A stretch of 64,000 nt of DNA. Source: Chryseobacterium sp. Tr-659. GTDB taxonomy: Bacteria; Bacteroidota; Bacteroidia; Flavobacteriales; Weeksellaceae. Shown here in pieces: positions 16,590 to 24,990 of the stretch (its first letter is position 1; the number at the start of each line of letters is the position of its first letter). Both the position numbers and the translations under genes were made by a program. The notes beneath the pieces are model-generated. The model saw nothing but the letters and a program-made list of their open reading frames with translations. It ran no database searches and was not told the origin of the DNA. The stretch covers positions 186,001-250,000 of the forward strand of contig NZ_VWWP01000001.1 in the NCBI RefSeq assembly GCF_011752975.1, written 5' to 3'.

Positions 16590-18413
16590 ATGCAACAAAA
16601 CAACGGAATCGATAAGAAGCAGATGATTAGTTTCGCGGTTTTATGCCTTGTTCTTTTCGGTTTTATGTTCTATTTCCAGAACAAACAAACGAAAGAAGCA
16701 GAGTTGAAAGCTCAGCAGCAGAAAACGGAACAGGTGAAAAATGCCGTAAAACAAACTCAGGCAAATAATATCAATCCAAATGTAACTCCTAATTCAATCC
16801 AGACAGCAAGTCTTGGAAACAGTGAATTGAAAATTGAATTTTCAAGCTTAGGAGGACAGGTTTCCAAAGTGGAGCTTTTAAAATATAAAGCATACAACCA
16901 CAAAACTGATAACGCAGATCAGCCACTTTATCTGATCAATAAAAATAACTCAAACTACGGCTTCCAGTTTAAAGATAAAACAGGAAAGGTTGTTAATACT
17001 AAAGATTTAGTTTTCTCACCAGTTGTAAACGGAAATTCACTTACTTTAACAGCTGATTATAATGGAGCTGTAATTCAATTTATTTATACTTTAAACAACA
17101 ATCCTAAAGCAGAGCTGAAAGATCAGTTTGCTCTTGATTTTAAAGTAAGAACACAGGGGCTTTCCAAAATTACTTCTGACAATAAAGCAGATTTCATCTG
17201 GGATTATAGTGTAAGAAATCTGGAGAAAGGTAGAGCACAGGAGCAATCTCACTCAGAATTCTCATATGCCTTCAATAATTATAAAGATTATGATTATGAC
17301 GGAAGAACAACAATGACGGAAGAAAAGGAAACCCTTAACTGGATTGGTGTAAAACAGCAGTTTTTCTCTTCCGTAATTGAAGCTAAAAACGGATTTACCC
17401 AAAGTAAAGGAAACCAGGAAAATGTAGAGGAAGGAGAGTATCTGAAGAAATTCAACTACGAAGGTTTTGTTCAGATGACCGGAAGTGAATTGAATCAGGA
17501 TTTTACGTGGTATTTTATGCCATTAGATTTACCATTGCTTAAATCTTATGATAAGAACTTTGATGAAATTCTTCCGCTAGGATGGTCATTTATCGGAGCA
17601 ATGAACCGTTATTTCTTTATGTGGCTTTATGCTATCATCGCCGGCTGGGGATTATCTGCCGGTTGGGTAATTTTTGTAATGACAATCATTGTTAAGTTAA
17701 TTCTATCGCCAATTATGTATAAGCAACATAAGCTGAGTGCGATGATGAAAGTAATCCGTCCGGAAATTGATGAGGTGAATGCGAAGTTCAAGGATGCAGA
17801 TCCGATGAAAAAACAGCAGGCAACCATGGAGGTCTACAGAAAAGCAGGTGTGAACCAGATGGCAGGATGTTTACCGGCATTGGTTCAGATTCCTATTTTC
17901 TATGCTTTATTCCGTTTCTTCCCGAACTTTATTGATTTGAGAGGACAAGGCTTCTGGTTTGCAAAAGATTTAACGGCTTATGACGACTTGATCAAACTTC
18001 CATTTAAAGTTCCTTTCCTTGGAGATCACTTAAGTATATTTGCATTGGCGTGTACCGTTGTTATTTTAATTTATACGGTAATGACTTCAGGAAATATGCA
18101 GCAGCCTCAGCAAGAAGGAATGCCAAATATGAAGGTATTAATGTATATCTTCCCGATTACATTCCTGTTCTTCCTTAACACGTCTGCATCTGGTCTTTCA
18201 TGGTATTATTTTGTATCGAATGCGATCAACATTCTGATTATTCTGGTTATTAAATACTGGATTCTGGATGAGAAGAAGATTCACGCTCAGATCCAATCTA
18301 ATAAGGAAAAACCGAAAGCAGAAGGTAAATTCCAGAAGAGAATGAGAGAGATGATGGAGAAAGCTCAGGAGCAGCAACAAACTCAGCAGCAAATGAAAAA
18401 CAAAAAGAAATAA
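16590..18413 (+). CDS. yidC: Membrane protein insertase YidC
   Basis: A 607-residue insertase that places proteins in the inner membrane, alone or with SecYEG. An N-terminal anchor (MISFAVLCLVLFGFMFYF) is followed by a long periplasmic beta domain of the Gram-negative type (about 60-340). The conserved five-helix core starts near RYFFMWLYAIIAGWGLSAGW. It includes SPIMYKQHKLSAMMKVIRPE and MAGCLPALVQIPIFYALFRFF. The C-terminus is a charged Lys/Gln-rich tail. It ends at a terminator shared with the converging rnhB gene. Confidence 0.97.
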   Translation: MQQNNGIDKKQMISFAVLCLVLFGFMFYFQNKQTKEAELKAQQQKTEQVKNAVKQTQANNINPNVTPNSIQTASLGNSELKIEFSSLGGQVSKVELLKYKAYNHKTDNADQPLYLINKNNSNYGFQFKDKTGKVVNTKDLVFSPVVNGNSLTLTADYNGAVIQFIYTLNNNPKAELKDQFALDFKVRTQGLSKITSDNKADFIWDYSVRNLEKGRAQEQSHSEFSYAFNNYKDYDYDGRTTMTEEKETLNWIGVKQQFFSSVIEAKNGFTQSKGNQENVEEGEYLKKFNYEGFVQMTGSELNQDFTWYFMPLDLPLLKSYDKNFDEILPLGWSFIGAMNRYFFMWLYAIIAGWGLSAGWVIFVMTIIVKLILSPIMYKQHKLSAMMKVIRPEIDEVNAKFKDADPMKKQQATMEVYRKAGVNQMAGCLPALVQIPIFYALFRFFPNFIDLRGQGFWFAKDLTAYDDLIKLPFKVPFLGDHLSIFALACTVVILIYTVMTSGNMQQPQQEGMPNMKVLMYIFPITFLFFLNTSASGLSWYYFVSNAINILIILVIKYWILDEKKIHAQIQSNKEKPKAEGKFQKRMREMMEKAQEQQQTQQQMKNKKK

Positions 18414-18435
18414 TCTGTAATAAATAATAGAATAG

Positions 18436-18470
18436 AAAAGAGAAGTAATGATGTATTACTTCTCTTTTTT
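18436..18470. terminator. Bidirectional terminator between yidC and rnhB
   Basis: A 14-base stem (AAAAGAGAAGTAAT / ATTACTTCTCTTTT) with a five-base loop and T run, lying between convergent genes. Confidence 0.85.
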
Positions 18471-18534
18471 ATTTAGATTGAATTTAAATTTTTCCATTAA
18501 ATGTGAAAAATTGATAATCCTTTAAACCTTACTT

Positions 18535-19119
18535 TTAGTCATACTTCAGTCTGAAAGAACGTCTGTGGTGTATGGTGGGACCATATTTTATAAGCGCTTC
18601 CTGATGCTTTTTTGTAGCGTATCCAAAATTGGTATCCCATCCGTATTCCGGGTGCTCTTCATGAAGCTTGATCATTAATTGGTCCCTGTAGTTTTTAGCA
18701 AGAATAGAAGCCGCTGCAATGGATAAAACCTTTGAATCTCCTTTAATAATGCATTGGTGTGGAATATAATTGTAGGGATGGAACTTATTACCATCAACTA
18801 AAATAAGCTCCGGTCTTATGACCAGTTGATCTAATGCACGATGCATGGCATGGATACTTGCATTAAGAATATTATGTTCATCAATAAAGGAAGGCGGAAG
18901 TTCTGCAATAGCGTAATTTTTTACATTGTCTTTGATATAGCTGTCTAAATCCATCCTGGTTTTGAAGGTTAATTTTTTTGAATCATTCACCAGGCTCTGC
19001 TTGAAATTATCATCTAAAATCACGGCAGCAGCTACAACCGGCCCGCTTAAACATCCTCTTCCTACTTCATCACATCCGGCTTCGATGTAAAGATTTGACC
19101 AGTTTTTTATTAATTCCAT
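18535..19119 (-). CDS. rnhB: Ribonuclease HII
   Basis: A 194-residue endonuclease that cuts the RNA strand of RNA-DNA hybrids and single ribonucleotides in DNA. The opening acidic motif is CDEVGRGCLSGPVVAAAV (Asp17, Glu18). LILVDGNKF carries another acidic ligand, and KGDSKVLSIAAASILAK is typical of HII enzymes. The length is normal. Single gene on the minus strand, convergent with yidC. The start codon sits next to the 545-base AT-rich gap before the first susC gene. Confidence 0.96.
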   Translation of the reverse strand: MELIKNWSNLYIEAGCDEVGRGCLSGPVVAAAVILDDNFKQSLVNDSKKLTFKTRMDLDSYIKDNVKNYAIAELPPSFIDEHNILNASIHAMHRALDQLVIRPELILVDGNKFHPYNYIPHQCIIKGDSKVLSIAAASILAKNYRDQLMIKLHEEHPEYGWDTNFGYATKKHQEALIKYGPTIHHRRSFRLKYD

Positions 19120-19664
19120 GTTTTACCAAGATAAGACGTAAAGTTAAAAAAAATAAAAATATTAGCTAAAGAGCCTAATGATTTTGTTAAATATTATAAG
19201 AGTTAGATTGTTGTTTTTTTAGATTATTTTTCAATGTTTATTAATTAATGTCTATTATCAAAATGACATTTTTTATTGATGAAAACATTATTATGTTTAG
19301 TTACTTGTGTTTTATCTCTCTTTAGTGATGAAAAAAATATGAATAGTTGTATTGTATATTTTATAAAGTTATTTTGTTTTGTTTGAGTTGTTTTGCTTAA
19401 ATATTTATAAATCAATTGGTTTTGCTGTGTTTTGTTTCTTTTACTTTGAATTGTTTTTAATGAGTGGGGTATTGGGGTATTAAAAAAAAAAGATTTCTTT
19501 TTCTTTTGATTATTTGTTAAATGTTGTTGTTTTAGCAAATATTGAAGTTTTTATTGAAGTTTTTATTGAAAAAAATACAATCTTTTATAATTTTTTAAGA
19601 AAATATTTTGTGTTTTTAAGAAAGTTTTACAAATTTGTAGCCTGTAAAAAATAATTGAATTAAC
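19120..19664. other. AT-rich region upstream of the first susC
   Basis: 545 bases with no convincing gene. It holds the susC promoter at 19607-19637. A block starting at ATGAAAAAAATA (19328), 337 bases before the susC start, has a counterpart 336 bases before the second susC. The two intergenic regions therefore look like copies of one ancestral upstream region. Confidence 0.6.
19607..19637 (+). promoter_or_regulatory. Promoter of susC-like gene 1
   Basis: TTTG, a 19-base spacer, then CAAATTTG, a TAnnTTTG-like element with a C in the first place. A 36-base window around it differs from the equivalent stretch before susC-like gene 2 at only two positions. Confidence 0.6.
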
Positions 19665-22600
19665 ATGAAGAAATTAACAACTAGTGTACTAATTGTAGCA
19701 CTTTCTTCGTCTTTTTTTATTGTAAATGCTCAACAAAAAGGAACAGATACAATAAAAACAAAGACAATTGAAGAAGTTGTGGTTACCGGTGCCTTAGGTA
19801 TTAAGAAAAAGGCAGATGCCGTTACCAATGCACAACAAGTAGTAGGCACTAAAGAATTGAACCAAGCCTCTGCTCCAAATGCTGTTCAGGCTCTAACGGG
19901 TAAAGTGTCAGGATTGCAGATTACACAAACTGATAATAGTGTAGGAGCTTCAAGTAGGATAGTGATCAGAGGAAATAAATCAATCTCAGGAGGTAATGAA
20001 GCTCTAGTTGTTATTGATAATGTTATTTCTTCTGCTTCAGTATTAGCTCAGTTGCCTCCTGAAGTTATTGAAAACGTTAACGTAATTAAAGGACTTCAAG
20101 GTGCAGCACTTTATGGGCAGCAAGGGGTGAATGGGGTTATTATTGTAACTACTAAAAAGGGAGCGAAAAGTGAAAAAATGCAGTTTACGCTAACTTCTTC
20201 AATTCAGATGACTCAAGCTTTTAAATTTCCTATAATACAGAAGCAATATGGTAAAGGGTATCCTCATGAGCAAGCTTTTAGTGCGGGAGATATAGATTAT
20301 AATGGTACAACGTATGTGCCTTTTGAAAATATGTCCTGGGGCCCTGCTTATAATGATCCGAAAATTGCAGGACAAATGATGCCATCGGGGCTTCCACAGG
20401 GAGATGATCGATTTATTTACGAAAAATATGCTCCTATCGATAATCATTTCTCTAAGTTTTTCAAGAACGGAGTAATTTTCCAAAATGGACTTACCATTAA
20501 TTCAGGAGGAAGTGATTCTTATGCTATGTTATCAATTAACAGGTTAGAAAATGACTTTGTTGTTGATGGAGATAGATTAACACAAAATAGCTTTTTATTA
20601 AAAGCAGGGAAAAAGCTGGATAAATTAAGAATTGATGGAACAGTTAATTATATTAGTAAAATAACAAACCAGTCTAGTTCAGATTTATACAGTGATATTC
20701 TTCAGATGCCTTCAATGAATGATATTAGAAAATATAGATATTCTGGTATTCAGGGAGGGCCTTCTGCGTTTACAAAAAATCCTTATTATCAAATCGAACA
20801 TACAAGACAGAATACCGTTAATGATTACTTATCGGGTATTTTAGCTTTACAATATGAATTTAATAAGAATATCAATTTAACATATACTGGTAACTTATAC
20901 TTAAATAATTCAAGATCTGACAACCATGATGACGGTTTCAAAGCCACTCAGGTGTACATGGGTAGTGGGTTAGTATTGGATGGTGGAACATTACAGGATT
21001 ACACAGGAAGTTCTAATTATGATTCATATTATATCAATCGTACGGTAAGTACAAGAAGTTACTACGGAGATCTAATGTTGAATTTTAATTATGATCTTAC
21101 GGATGATGTTAACTTAAAGTTGAATATTGGTAATAACATTCAGGATAGCTACAGAACTGCCAGATCAATGGGAGGAACAAATTTGGTGGTTCCAGGATGG
21201 TATGATATTCGAAATGTGACCAATCTTATTCAACCTGGAAACTCAACAGGAGCTACAGCATTAGACAATATCCTTTTTGAAAATACAACAACAAGACAAA
21301 GGACTGTTGCGGGATTTGCCAACTTGGATTTATCATACAAGGATTACTTATTCTTAAACTCTACTTTTAGAATTGAAGAAAGTTCTGTACTTTCTACTTA
21401 TTATAATGGGCAGGTTCATAATAAATCATATCCTTATTATTCTGTTGGTCTTTCGTTTATTCCTACAAAGGCTTTCGAAGCTCTAAAAGGAAATAATATC
21501 ATCAATTATATTAAAATCGCTCCGGGATATACCAAAGTTGGAAATACATCTGCAGTATTGCCTTATGATACTTCTAACGTAGGTGTTGCGCCTGCTGGTT
21601 ATCCTTTCCCTAATCTACCTGGGTATGGTGTAGACGCAACACAGACAAACAGAACAATTAAGCCTGAGTTTATTTCTACTTACGACTTAAATGTTCAGTT
21701 AGGATTTTTAAATGACCGTATTACTTTAGAAGGTTCCATCTATCAGTCTGATACTAAGGATTTGATTACTAATGCTAACGTTTCAAATACATCGGGGCTA
21801 AGTAACCTAAAAGATAATTTTGGTAAAACCAGAATGAGAGGGTTTGAAATTGATTTAGGTATTACGCCGTTTAAATCACAAAACTTTACTTGGAATATGA
21901 GAGCTTCTTTTGCTAAGTCAAGATCTACAGTACTTGATTTACCAAATGGTTTAGATGAAGTTGCACTTGCAGTGCCATATACAACGGTTGGAATTGGAGT
22001 GTTTGCTATTAAAGGATCTGATTTACAGGTTATCAAGGCTACTACTTTCCAGAGAGATGATCAGGGAAGAATTATTGTAGGAGCGGATGGTGTTCCATTA
22101 CAAAATACCGCTTTAAGCAGTATGGGTAGAGTAACTCCGGATTATACGCTTGGATTTAATACTTCTTTAAGGTTCAAAGGCTTTACACTTTCAGCTACTA
22201 TGGATTACCGCAAAGGAGGTAAGTTCGCTTCATTGAGTAAAAGTATCTTAACATTTGCTGGAGCTAGTGAAGAAACGGCTGGCTTTGACAGAAGTCAAGG
22301 GTATGTGATTCCTAACTCTGTTCAGGTGGTAAACGGGCAGTATGTTCAGAACTCTACACCAGTTGGAGGTACAGCAGATTATGATGGTGTAGCAGGATAT
22401 TTTAGTTCACAGTCTTTACAAAGACTTGGAGAACCGATGGTTTTAGATGCTTCTGCATTTAAGGTGAGAGAAATTGGTTTGTCTTATGATGTTCCGAAAT
22501 CAGTCTTATCATCAACTTTTGTAACTGGTATTACTGTGGGATTATTTGCAAGAAATCCATTCTTTGTGTATTCAAAAGAAAACAGAAACTATGCTGATCC

Positions 22601-22700
22601 TGAGACTTCTTACACAAGTGGTAATGGTGCAGGTATTGCCCTTGCAGAACAATATCCTTCTCAAAGATCTTTTGGAATTAACTTAAAAGCTACATTCTAA
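19665..22700 (+). CDS. SusC/RagA-family TonB-linked outer-membrane transporter 1
   Basis: A 1011-residue TonB-dependent transporter that imports substrate held by its SusD partner. A signal peptide (VALSSSFFIVNAQQ) is followed almost at once by IEEVVVTGALGIKKKADA, a TonB-box and plug start. The N-terminal carboxypeptidase-regulatory-like domain of classical SusC is therefore absent. Plug motifs include GNKSISGGNEALVVIDN and GAALYGQQGVNGVIIVTTKKG. The barrel ends in an aromatic residue (KATF). Paired with the SusD-like gene 13 bases downstream. It is the most divergent of the three SusC paralogues here. Substrate unknown. Confidence 0.94.
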   Translation: MKKLTTSVLIVALSSSFFIVNAQQKGTDTIKTKTIEEVVVTGALGIKKKADAVTNAQQVVGTKELNQASAPNAVQALTGKVSGLQITQTDNSVGASSRIVIRGNKSISGGNEALVVIDNVISSASVLAQLPPEVIENVNVIKGLQGAALYGQQGVNGVIIVTTKKGAKSEKMQFTLTSSIQMTQAFKFPIIQKQYGKGYPHEQAFSAGDIDYNGTTYVPFENMSWGPAYNDPKIAGQMMPSGLPQGDDRFIYEKYAPIDNHFSKFFKNGVIFQNGLTINSGGSDSYAMLSINRLENDFVVDGDRLTQNSFLLKAGKKLDKLRIDGTVNYISKITNQSSSDLYSDILQMPSMNDIRKYRYSGIQGGPSAFTKNPYYQIEHTRQNTVNDYLSGILALQYEFNKNINLTYTGNLYLNNSRSDNHDDGFKATQVYMGSGLVLDGGTLQDYTGSSNYDSYYINRTVSTRSYYGDLMLNFNYDLTDDVNLKLNIGNNIQDSYRTARSMGGTNLVVPGWYDIRNVTNLIQPGNSTGATALDNILFENTTTRQRTVAGFANLDLSYKDYLFLNSTFRIEESSVLSTYYNGQVHNKSYPYYSVGLSFIPTKAFEALKGNNIINYIKIAPGYTKVGNTSAVLPYDTSNVGVAPAGYPFPNLPGYGVDATQTNRTIKPEFISTYDLNVQLGFLNDRITLEGSIYQSDTKDLITNANVSNTSGLSNLKDNFGKTRMRGFEIDLGITPFKSQNFTWNMRASFAKSRSTVLDLPNGLDEVALAVPYTTVGIGVFAIKGSDLQVIKATTFQRDDQGRIIVGADGVPLQNTALSSMGRVTPDYTLGFNTSLRFKGFTLSATMDYRKGGKFASLSKSILTFAGASEETAGFDRSQGYVIPNSVQVVNGQYVQNSTPVGGTADYDGVAGYFSSQSLQRLGEPMVLDASAFKVREIGLSYDVPKSVLSSTFVTGITVGLFARNPFFVYSKENRNYADPETSYTSGNGAGIALAEQYPSQRSFGINLKATF

Positions 22701-22713
22701 AAATTTTAAAAAA

Positions 22714-24291
22714 ATGAAAAATATAAAAATAACGACAGCAATTTTATCTATATCAATGTTATTTGCTTCTGTGTCATGCGACAGATATCTTGATATAAAT
22801 GAAGATCCTAATAATATTTCAATTGATAAGGTTACTCCTAATGAATTACTTCCAGTTGGTATAACATCAACCTATGCAAAACAATCTCAGACATTGAATA
22901 GGTTTGCTAGCGTAGTGATGAATTCTACAGCAGGAAACTCTTTAGTGTATGGTGCTCCATTTATTGATGATTATAAACCTAATGTTTCCAATACATTTTA
23001 TAATGATGTTTGGGATAATATTTTTAGAGGAATAGCTAATTTTGAAAAGGTTATTACATATAATGATCCGGGTAATCAATATGTTCAGCATAAGGCGATT
23101 GCTAAAATTATGAAAGCTAACTATGTGCAAATATTAACGGATTTGTATGGTGATATGCCTTATTCTCAAGCTTTTAAAGGGCAGGATAATCTGACGCCAA
23201 AATATGATAAAGGAGAAGATATTTATAAAGCTTCTATTGCAGATATTGATAATGCAATAGAATTATTTGAATCTGGTTTAGGGGACACACCTACTAGTGA
23301 TATTGTTTTTCATGGAGATAATGATAAATGGATAGCTTTTGCCAACACTTTAAAACTAAGATTTTTATTAAGAATGTCTAATGTTACGGGTGATTTGGCT
23401 GCTTATAGAGATCAAAAATTGGCATCCCTCAGTGGAGCTGACTTCATTGATGAAGATGTTTTAGAAAACCCTGGATATTCTGCAGCTAATGATGCACAGC
23501 AAAATCCATTTACCAACTTCTATGTGTATGTGAGTTCTGGGACAAGGGCAGCGAATTATTCTATCAATGTTGCTTCTGAGCATATGGCAATCGTTTTGAA
23601 CGGTAATCCAGGTGGAGATTCCCGACCTGTATATCAAAAGTTTAATACAATTGTAGATGGTAGAAGATCAAGAATGTTCACTCTTGTTGGAGGAGAGGTG
23701 TCTGGAATTAGACAAGGAAATTTACCTGGTCAGCCAGGAGTGCCGACAGCTATTTCTAGATTTAATTATGGTATTACTATTGGTGCTGGTACACCTACTA
23801 CTACAAGAGAATATGTAGAGATGGCTTCAGCTAAATCAGGTTGTATTATGACGAGAGCGGAGTCTAAATTCTTACAGGCAGAAGCTGCTTTAAGATATCC
23901 TAGCTTATTCTCTAATGCCGCAGGTAATTTTACAACTGCTGTTACTGCGTCTTATAGTTTCTTTGGTGCAAGTGGTTCTGCTGCTTACCTTACTGCGATA
24001 CAAAATGTTGCAGGTCTGGGTTGGACAGGAACTGACGCTAATAAATTAGAAGCAATTATGACTCAAAAGTGGATTGCGTTGACTGGGGTTAATCCTGAGC
24101 AATCATTCTTTGATTATACAAGAACAGGTTTCCCTGTAACCCCATTAGCAACAATTGCGTCTAATCCTAAGCCTAATAGATTAATATACCCTCTTTCTGA
24201 GTATATTGGAAATGCTAGTAATGTTCCGGCGATAAGTAACGCTGACGTTTTCAGTAAAAATCAGTTCACCCCGTTCTGGGCAAGAAACTAA
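22714..24291 (+). CDS. SusD/RagB-like surface lipoprotein 1
   Basis: A 525-residue outer-membrane lipoprotein that caps the SusC channel and binds substrate. The lipobox ends at Cys22 (LFASVSC). The mature start DRYLDINEDPNN is typical of the SusD-like_2 branch. The segment YVQILTDLYGDMPYSQAF and the C-terminal TQKWIALTGVNPEQSFFDYTRTGFP are conserved SusD features. It forms a two-gene operon with the upstream susC and ends at an ACCGCC-TTCG-GGCGGT terminator. No degradative enzyme accompanies the pair. Confidence 0.93.
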   Translation: MKNIKITTAILSISMLFASVSCDRYLDINEDPNNISIDKVTPNELLPVGITSTYAKQSQTLNRFASVVMNSTAGNSLVYGAPFIDDYKPNVSNTFYNDVWDNIFRGIANFEKVITYNDPGNQYVQHKAIAKIMKANYVQILTDLYGDMPYSQAFKGQDNLTPKYDKGEDIYKASIADIDNAIELFESGLGDTPTSDIVFHGDNDKWIAFANTLKLRFLLRMSNVTGDLAAYRDQKLASLSGADFIDEDVLENPGYSAANDAQQNPFTNFYVYVSSGTRAANYSINVASEHMAIVLNGNPGGDSRPVYQKFNTIVDGRRSRMFTLVGGEVSGIRQGNLPGQPGVPTAISRFNYGITIGAGTPTTTREYVEMASAKSGCIMTRAESKFLQAEAALRYPSLFSNAAGNFTTAVTASYSFFGASGSAAYLTAIQNVAGLGWTGTDANKLEAIMTQKWIALTGVNPEQSFFDYTRTGFPVTPLATIASNPKPNRLIYPLSEYIGNASNVPAISNADVFSKNQFTPFWARN

Positions 24292-24324
24292 TTCAATTTG
24301 CTTACAAATTTCAATATATTTTAC

Positions 24325-24347
24325 ACCGCCTTCGGGCGGTTTTTTTA
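24325..24347 (+). terminator. Terminator of SusCD operon 1
   Basis: ACCGCC-TTCG-GGCGGT stem-loop with a T run. A 28-base stretch around it is identical to the terminator of operon 3. Confidence 0.92.
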
Positions 24348-24990
24348 TTTAAATAATTAAGGATTTTTATCATTTGCTTCTATTTACGGGAAGCTTAAAT
24401 ATACTTTTTTCATCACATCCGGCTTCTTGTTTATTTGAAAATAAGAGTGATGAATTAGTATAAATAGATTTTTTTTAGGGGTGTATTTACTGTTTTTTTA
24501 GTTGTTTTTCTTTCTCCTATTCTCATATAAATACATTTTTGAGGCGATATAACTATATGCTTTTATTTGTTAAATAAGTTAATTTAATTATGATTTCTCT
24601 TTTGTGTTTGTTGGTTATAGGCGAGTTTTACGAATTATTTTTCACTTCTTGATGATGAAAAAAATAAATATGCATAGCATTGTATATTTTTGTGGTACTT
24701 ATTTTTTATTACTAATATCTTTTTTATGTTACTGTAAATCAATGTTTTATTTTTTATGTTTTTTGTTTTTACTTGTTGAAAAAAATATAATTGATATGAT
24801 TGATATTTCTAAAAAAAAATATCAATTAATTTCATTTGTTTTTATTAAAAAATATATTTTTAACTTAATTTAGTAGTTTTTTTGGCGTTTTTATTTATAA
24901 TTTTTAAATAATTAATATTTTTTTTAGAATTTATTTTGTGTTGTTAATAAAGTTTTACAAATTTGTAAAGTCACAAAAATTAAATTTGAT
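24348..24990. other. AT-rich region upstream of the second susC
   Basis: A gene-free stretch of more than 600 bases with long A and T runs. From 24655 on it is co-linear with the region before susC-like gene 1. An 89-codon open frame at 24604-24873 has the composition of the surrounding AT-rich DNA and I do not treat it as a gene. The susC promoter is at 24935-24965. Confidence 0.6.
24935..24965 (+). promoter_or_regulatory. Promoter of susC-like gene 2
   Basis: TTTG-N19-CAAATTTG, nearly identical to the promoter of susC-like gene 1. It lies 25 bases before the ATG. Confidence 0.6.

Noticed and set aside
19245..19538. Minus-strand open frame of 97 codons before susC 1
   Set aside because: Lys, Asn, Gln and Thr runs expected of AT-rich non-coding DNA; no domain, no promoter.
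24604..24873. Open frame of 89 codons with hydrophobic content upstream of susC 2
   Set aside because: Composition equals the surrounding AT-rich DNA, the hydrophobicity follows from T-rich codons, and the corresponding region before susC 1 has stops in that frame.
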